From Bog-159 sp963709155 (GTDB taxonomy: Bacteria; Acidobacteriota; Terriglobia; Bryobacterales; Bryobacteraceae), in contig CAVPVD010000010.1 of NCBI GenBank assembly GCA_963709155.1, positions 1 to 64,000 on the forward strand: 64,000 nt of DNA, given 5' to 3'. Every line of letters begins with the position of its first letter. Position 1 is the stretch's first letter. The notes beneath the pieces are model-generated. The model made no database searches and was not told where the DNA came from. It worked only from the letters and a program-made list of their open reading frames with translations. The position numbers and the translations under genes were made by a program. Positions 59,931-64,000 of the stretch are shown here, one piece after another.

Positions 59931-60576
59931 AGTCGGTGGAGGATTGTTTGCGCCAGTTGCGCAGGACGTTCAGGATATAGTTTTGGGTTTCGGCGTACGG
60001 CGGGACGCCATGATATTTATCCACCGCGCCGGGGCCGGCGTTGTAAGCCGCCAGCGCGTGATAAGCATGGTTGTCGTACTTCACCAGCAGGTCGCGAAGG
60101 TAGCGTGTGCCGGCATCCACATTCTGCTCGGGGATTGTCGGATCGGCGCCCAACTCGCGGGCGGTCGCGGGCATGAGCTGCATCAATCCAATGGCGCCCT
60201 TGGGTGAAACCGCGTTCGCCTGATAGCCGGACTCGACAGCCACGACGGCCCGCACCAGCGCCGGCGGCAAACCGTACTTACGGGCGGCATTGTCGATCAA
60301 CTCCGTCATGGAAGCCGGGTTCGGGGTGGCAGCAGGGACCGGCGGCGCGGGCGCGGGATCCGGCGGTGGAGGCGTATAATCCTCCTGCTCGAAGCGCAGA
60401 ACCAGGGATGCATCCATCTCGGTCGAGCCGGTTTTTGTGAAAAGCGTCACCTTTGCTCCATCCGATTGGTGACGTTCGGCATAAAGGCGCGCTCCGCTCG
60501 CAAGCACGGCATATTCGCCGGCGAAGGCGGATATCTGCGAACAGGCAAGGATCAAGACGAGTGCGGCGGGCTTCAT
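59929..60576 (-). CDS. Lytic transglycosylase (SLT domain)
   Basis: 215 residues from ATG 60576. Signal peptide (LVLILACSQISAFAG), a short N-terminal beta domain, a Pro-rich linker (68-88), and an SLT lysozyme-like domain with catalytic Glu115 in AVVAVESGYQANAVS, GAIGLMQLMP and AYNAGPGAVDKY. It cleaves peptidoglycan to 1,6-anhydromuropeptides in the periplasm. 96 bases from the divergent thrC start. Confidence 0.92.
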   Translation of the reverse strand: MKPAALVLILACSQISAFAGEYAVLASGARLYAERHQSDGAKVTLFTKTGSTEMDASLVLRFEQEDYTPPPPDPAPAPPVPAATPNPASMTELIDNAARKYGLPPALVRAVVAVESGYQANAVSPKGAIGLMQLMPATARELGADPTIPEQNVDAGTRYLRDLLVKYDNHAYHALAAYNAGPGAVDKYHGVPPYAETQNYILNVLRNWRKQSSTD

Positions 60577-60633
60577 CGGGTCTACACATATTATGACGCA
60601 GGAACTGCGCCAGGCGTGGAGACCGGCATCCAT

Positions 60634-60672
60634 AGCCTATTGTTAGCCTATTGTTGCTAGACTGCTAGCTTA
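60634..60672 (+). promoter_or_regulatory. Tandem 11-bp repeat in the thrC upstream region
   Basis: AGCCTATTGTT is repeated head to tail (60634-60644, 60645-60655), followed by GCTAGACTGCTAGC (two CTAG cores). TAGACT (60658-60663) may be a -10 box 9 bases before ATG 60673. No clear Shine-Dalgarno is seen. The repeat may be a regulator site for thrC or for the divergent transglycosylase gene. Confidence 0.35.
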
Positions 60673-61896
60673 ATGCCTAAAGTGACGCACTTGGAGTGCA
60701 GTCTGTGCCAGCGGCAGTACCCACCCGGCGAGGTGGCGCATCTTTGTTCCTGCGGCGGTCCGCTGCTGGTCCGTTACGATTTGGAAGCCATTCGCAAGAC
60801 GTGGAGCCCTGCCCAGGTTCGCGAAGGCCCCAACAATATGTGGCGGTACGCGCCTGTTCTCCCAGCCGCGGAGGAATCCATCGTCACCCTGGGCGAGGGG
60901 ATGACGCCGCTGATCCGGACGCGCCACTTGGGCGCGCGGTTGGGTGCGCACAACCTGTGGATCAAAGACGAAGGCCTGAATCCGACGGGCTCGTTCAAGG
61001 CGCGCGGGTTGTCGTGCGCCGTCTCCATGGCCGTGGAACTGGGCGTGCGGAAGATGGCCATTCCCTCGGCCGGCAATGCCGCTAGCGCGCTGGCGGCCTA
61101 TGCGGCGGCGGCCGGAATCGAGGCGCATATCTTTATGCCGCGGGATGTGCCGCAGGCGAATTACATCGAGTGTAAGGCTTTCGGCGCATTCGTGACGCTG
61201 GTGGACGGCCTGATCAGCGATTGCGCGAAACTGGTGGCGGCGGGCGCGGCGGCCGAAGGCTGGTACGACATCAGCACGCTGAAAGAGCCTTACCGGATCG
61301 AGGGCAAGAAGACCATGGGCTACGAGGTCGCCGAGCAACTCGACTGGCAGTTGCCGGACGTGATCTTCTATCCCACGGGCGGTGGCGTGGGCATGATCGG
61401 CATGTGGAAGGCGTTCGACGAGATGCAATCGCTTGGCTGGATCGGCGGGCAGCGCCCCAAGATGATTGCGGTCCAGGTGGAAGGCTGCCAGCCGGTGGTG
61501 CGGGCTTTCGAGCGCGGAGAGACGCGCAGCCAGTTTTGGGAGAATGCCTCCACGGTGGCGGCGGGCCTGCGCGTGCCCAAGCCGCTGGGCGACTTCCTGA
61601 TCCTGGATGCGGTGCGCGCCAGCGGCGGCACGGCGATCGCGGTGAGCGATGGAGAACTGTTGGACGCGGGCATTCAATTGGCGCGCGAGGAAGGCATCTT
61701 CGCCGCGCCGGAGGGCGCCGCCTGCGTAGCCGCGCTGGAGAAACTGCTGGCTTCCGGATTCCTGAAACCGGCGGAGCGCATGGTGATCTACAATACCGGC
61801 GCCGGGTTGAAGTACCTGGAGGCTTACGCGACACGGTTCCCGCGGGCCAACTCCGGAGAACAGGATAAATTGGGCGGGCTGATTACCCCGCGTTGA
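60673..61896 (+). CDS. thrC: Threonine synthase
   Basis: 407 residues. An N-terminal zinc-ribbon-like stretch (C9, C12, C25, C27) is followed by the fold-type II PLP domain: PLP Lys109 in NPTGSFKARG, SAGNAASALAAYAA, YPTGGGVGMIGMWKAF for phosphate binding, and EGIFAAPEGAA. It converts O-phosphohomoserine to threonine. This is the short, class-II-like form with a Cys-rich head; a related cysteine synthase-like enzyme is the main alternative. The esterase gene follows after 6 bases. Confidence 0.87.
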   Translation: MPKVTHLECSLCQRQYPPGEVAHLCSCGGPLLVRYDLEAIRKTWSPAQVREGPNNMWRYAPVLPAAEESIVTLGEGMTPLIRTRHLGARLGAHNLWIKDEGLNPTGSFKARGLSCAVSMAVELGVRKMAIPSAGNAASALAAYAAAAGIEAHIFMPRDVPQANYIECKAFGAFVTLVDGLISDCAKLVAAGAAAEGWYDISTLKEPYRIEGKKTMGYEVAEQLDWQLPDVIFYPTGGGVGMIGMWKAFDEMQSLGWIGGQRPKMIAVQVEGCQPVVRAFERGETRSQFWENASTVAAGLRVPKPLGDFLILDAVRASGGTAIAVSDGELLDAGIQLAREEGIFAAPEGAACVAALEKLLASGFLKPAERMVIYNTGAGLKYLEAYATRFPRANSGEQDKLGGLITPR

Positions 61897-61902
61897 GGCG
61901 CC

Positions 61903-63567
61903 ATGCGATTCCTTCTGAAGATTCTGACGTTGACGATAGCAGCGACGGTAGCGGCGACGATCGCGACGTGGCCCGCGGTGGCCGCGGAACGGTTTGAGCT
62001 CTCGTTCCCAAAAGAAATGAGCGCGGCGCCGCTGGACGGGCACGTGATGCTGATGGTCTCCAAGAACGAGAAACCCGAGCCGCGGTCGCAGCTTAGCTTT
62101 ACGGCCACCACGCAGCAGGCATTCGGCGTGGATGTGGACGCACTCGCGCCCGGCGCCGCCGCGGTGGTGGATGAGACCACGCTGGGTTATCCGCGCGACA
62201 GCCTGAAAGATATCCCGGCGGGCGACTATTATGTGCAGGGCGTCCTGAATATCTACGAGACGTTTCATCTCGCCAACGGACATACCGTGAAACTGCCGCC
62301 CGACAAGGGCGAAGGGCAACACTGGCAGTCGAAACCGGGCAACCTCTATAGCCGGACGCAGAAGGTGCATCTCGATCCCGGATCGGACCAGACCATCCGG
62401 CTGTCGCTTACCGAGCGAATTGGGGACGTTCCGCCGGCCGATCCCGACACCAAATGGGTGAAGCATTTGAAAGTGCACAGCGAGTTACTCAGCCGTTTCT
62501 GGGGACGGCCGATCGAGTTAGGCGCGGTGCTGTTACTGCCCGACGGATGGGACGATCATCCTACGGCGCACTATCCCCTTATCGTCTATCAGAACCACTT
62601 CAGCCGGGGTCTTGGCTTTGCCTTCAGTTCCGCGCCGGGCAGCGGTCCAGCCTATAAACTGTATCAGGACTGGACATCGGGACGGCTGCCGCGGGTCATC
62701 ATCCTGACGATTCAGCATGCCACTCCCTATTTCGACGATTCCTATGCGGTGAACTCCGCCAACGCGGGTCCATATGGCGATGCCATTACCCAGGAACTGA
62801 TTCCCTATGTGGAGCAAAAGTTCCGGGCCATCGGCCAAGGATGGGCGCGAGCGGTCTATGGCGGCTCCACGGGCGGATGGGAGTCGCTGGCTTCGCAAGT
62901 TTTCTATCCGGATTTCTACAACGGCGCGTATGTGTTTTGCCCGGACGTGGTGGATTTCCGCGCGTACATGAGCATGAACCTGTACGAAGACAAGAACGCC
63001 TACTACGTGGAAGGGCCGTTTGCGCGCGTGCCGCGGCCGGCCGTGCGCCAGCCCAATGGGCTGGTGCTTTCCACCATGGAGCAGATGAACCGTTTCGAAC
63101 TGGTGCAGGGGACGAAGGGCCGTTCGGGCGAGCAACTGGACGCCTGGCAGGCTTATTTCAGTTCGGTGGGCGACGATGGCTATCCGCGGCCGATTTTCAA
63201 CAAGCGCACCGGCGAAATCGATCACAAGGTGGCCGAAGACTGGAAAGAGCACTACGACTTGACCCATATCATGGAGCGCGACTGGAAGACTCTGGGGCCC
63301 AAGTTAGCCGGTAAGTTGCATGTCTGCGTGGGCGATGCCGATAGTTTCTATCTGGACAGCGCGGTGCACCTGTTACAGGACTTCATGGAGACGACCACGG
63401 AGCCATATTATCGCGGAAGTTTTGACTTCGGGCAGCGCAAGCCGCATTGTTATGCGGGTAACTTCGACCCGAAGGTGGGATTGGTGCAGCACTACCTGCC
63501 GGAGATGGTGAAGCACATGGATGAGACGGCGCCTAAGGGCGCGGATGTGGATAGCTGGAAGTATTAG
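61903..63567 (+). CDS. Secreted alpha/beta-hydrolase, putative esterase
   Basis: 554 residues with a signal peptide (ILTLTIAATVAATIATWPAVAA). N-terminal beta domain (about 30-180) then an alpha/beta-hydrolase fold similar to the Fes/esterase-D group: VLLLPDGWDDHPTAHYPLIV, nucleophile Ser in VYGGSTGGWESLA, a candidate acid Asp in CVGDADSFYLD and His in QRKPHCYAGN. Substrate unknown; a carbohydrate or siderophore ester are options. Likely co-transcribed with thrC. Its stop overlaps the stop of the convergent kinase-like gene by 4 bases. Confidence 0.78.
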   Translation: MRFLLKILTLTIAATVAATIATWPAVAAERFELSFPKEMSAAPLDGHVMLMVSKNEKPEPRSQLSFTATTQQAFGVDVDALAPGAAAVVDETTLGYPRDSLKDIPAGDYYVQGVLNIYETFHLANGHTVKLPPDKGEGQHWQSKPGNLYSRTQKVHLDPGSDQTIRLSLTERIGDVPPADPDTKWVKHLKVHSELLSRFWGRPIELGAVLLLPDGWDDHPTAHYPLIVYQNHFSRGLGFAFSSAPGSGPAYKLYQDWTSGRLPRVIILTIQHATPYFDDSYAVNSANAGPYGDAITQELIPYVEQKFRAIGQGWARAVYGGSTGGWESLASQVFYPDFYNGAYVFCPDVVDFRAYMSMNLYEDKNAYYVEGPFARVPRPAVRQPNGLVLSTMEQMNRFELVQGTKGRSGEQLDAWQAYFSSVGDDGYPRPIFNKRTGEIDHKVAEDWKEHYDLTHIMERDWKTLGPKLAGKLHVCVGDADSFYLDSAVHLLQDFMETTTEPYYRGSFDFGQRKPHCYAGNFDPKVGLVQHYLPEMVKHMDETAPKGADVDSWKY

Positions 63568-64000
63568 TGGAGGCGGGCAAGCGGGAGGTAGATTTTGACG
63601 GCGCCATCTTCTACTGCGATGCGGATTTCTCCTGGAGACTGCCGCACGATTTCGTCCAGCGCCGGGAGATCGCCGGCGGCCGGCGGAGTGATGGATATAA
63701 CCGCATAGCCGTCGCCGGTATCCTCGCTCGATACCGTTGAAGTCTCGATCCGGAAAGGGCCAGCGAATGCCGCGTCGCGTGCGGTGAGCGCCAGGTGCAT
63801 CAGGATCAACTCGATTCGGCCGGGATCGGCCTTGGTGCGGGCCGCGCCGGGTGACAGCGCCAACTGCAATTCGATATGGCAGCCGAGCGCGCATTGCAGC
63901 AGGTCGTCCAGGCCGGAGATGAGTTCATTCAGATCCAGATTGGCAGGCGCGGCGGGCTGCCGTTGGCCGAATTCGAGCAGGCGATTGGCCAGGCGCGCGG
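63564..64000 (-). CDS. Sensor histidine kinase-like protein, partial (3' end), degenerate ATPase domain
   Basis: The 3' 144 codons of a gene that continues past the right edge. The visible part reads like the end of a PAS-type histidine kinase: a dimerisation helix end (ANRLLEFGQRQPAAPANLDL), NELISGLDDLLQCALG, a DPGRIELILMHL segment and a terminal VKIYLPLARL. The N-box Asn is Thr (LALTARDAA) and neither a DxGxG G1 box nor a G2 box follows; the stretch where they belong is shortened. ATP binding is therefore unlikely, and it may be a pseudokinase or a binding partner. Confidence 0.65.
   Translation of the reverse strand, partial: ARLANRLLEFGQRQPAAPANLDLNELISGLDDLLQCALGCHIELQLALSPGAARTKADPGRIELILMHLALTARDAAFAGPFRIETSTVSSEDTGDGYAVISITPPAAGDLPALDEIVRQSPGEIRIAVEDGAVKIYLPLARLH

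Overview
This is a 64 kb piece of a GC-rich bacterial chromosome, densely packed with genes on both strands. No rRNA, tRNA, CRISPR array, intact insertion sequence or prophage is visible. The gene content points to Acidobacteriota, probably a Bryobacterales/Solibacter relative. This is an inference from a PadR regulator paired with a very long MacB-type permease of the ADOP kind, a GloVer tandem-repeat secreted protein, paired M16 peptidases with a LolA-like tail, and -10 boxes lying very close to start codons.

Layout, left to right. 0-3 kb: a membrane-anchored alkaline-phosphatase-superfamily protein, a ribbon-helix-helix-sized protein and a membrane protein. 3-13.5 kb: a tripartite RND efflux operon (adaptor, two MdtB/MdtC-like permeases, NodT-type outer-membrane lipoprotein) followed by an RlmI-like rRNA methyltransferase. 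13.7-16.1 kb, minus strand: a cluster of two DUF488 proteins, a dual-OB (DOB) protein and a GH108 lysozyme-like protein; I rate this the most interesting module here. 16.1-19.2 kb: PadR plus ADOP permease. 19.2-25.9 kb: a NicO metal exporter with a polyhistidine loop, an RpiB-DeoC fusion, a GAF-GAF-SpoIIE phosphatase, lysA and a small cytochrome c. 26-31.7 kb: an M16 peptidase pair, a LolA-like protein, a PH-domain protein and an SDR.

31.8-36 kb: an orphan sugar-binding lipoprotein, a fused aroDE, a Tat-signal mini-protein and an amidase. 36-42 kb: a nested repeat element, the GloVer protein, a TPR protein with a C-terminal helix-turn-helix, cysS and a trans-sulfuration PLP enzyme. 42-47.8 kb: a sedolisin protease, a CpaE/TadZ-like receiver-ATPase, a YtcJ-like amidohydrolase and a Uma2-family protein. 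47.8-54.2 kb: a minus-strand operon (SDR, aroK, glycerate kinase, TPR) diverging from LON-domain, TonB-like, HAD and DinB genes. 54.3-64 kb: a galactose-type module (SSS symporter plus galK), a PDZ-GAF-SpoIIE phosphatase, a lytic transglycosylase, threonine synthase, a secreted esterase and the 3' end of a sensor-kinase-like gene with a degenerate ATPase domain.

Genes are organised as tight operons, many with 4-bp ATGA/GTGA overlaps. Core metabolism (lysine, threonine, cysteine/methionine, shikimate, galactose, glycerate) is mixed with envelope and secretion functions. Two families of palindromic intergenic repeats recur: family A (five copies, roughly 45-100 bp, ending in CCCGCCCCAC) and family B (two copies, both between convergent genes).
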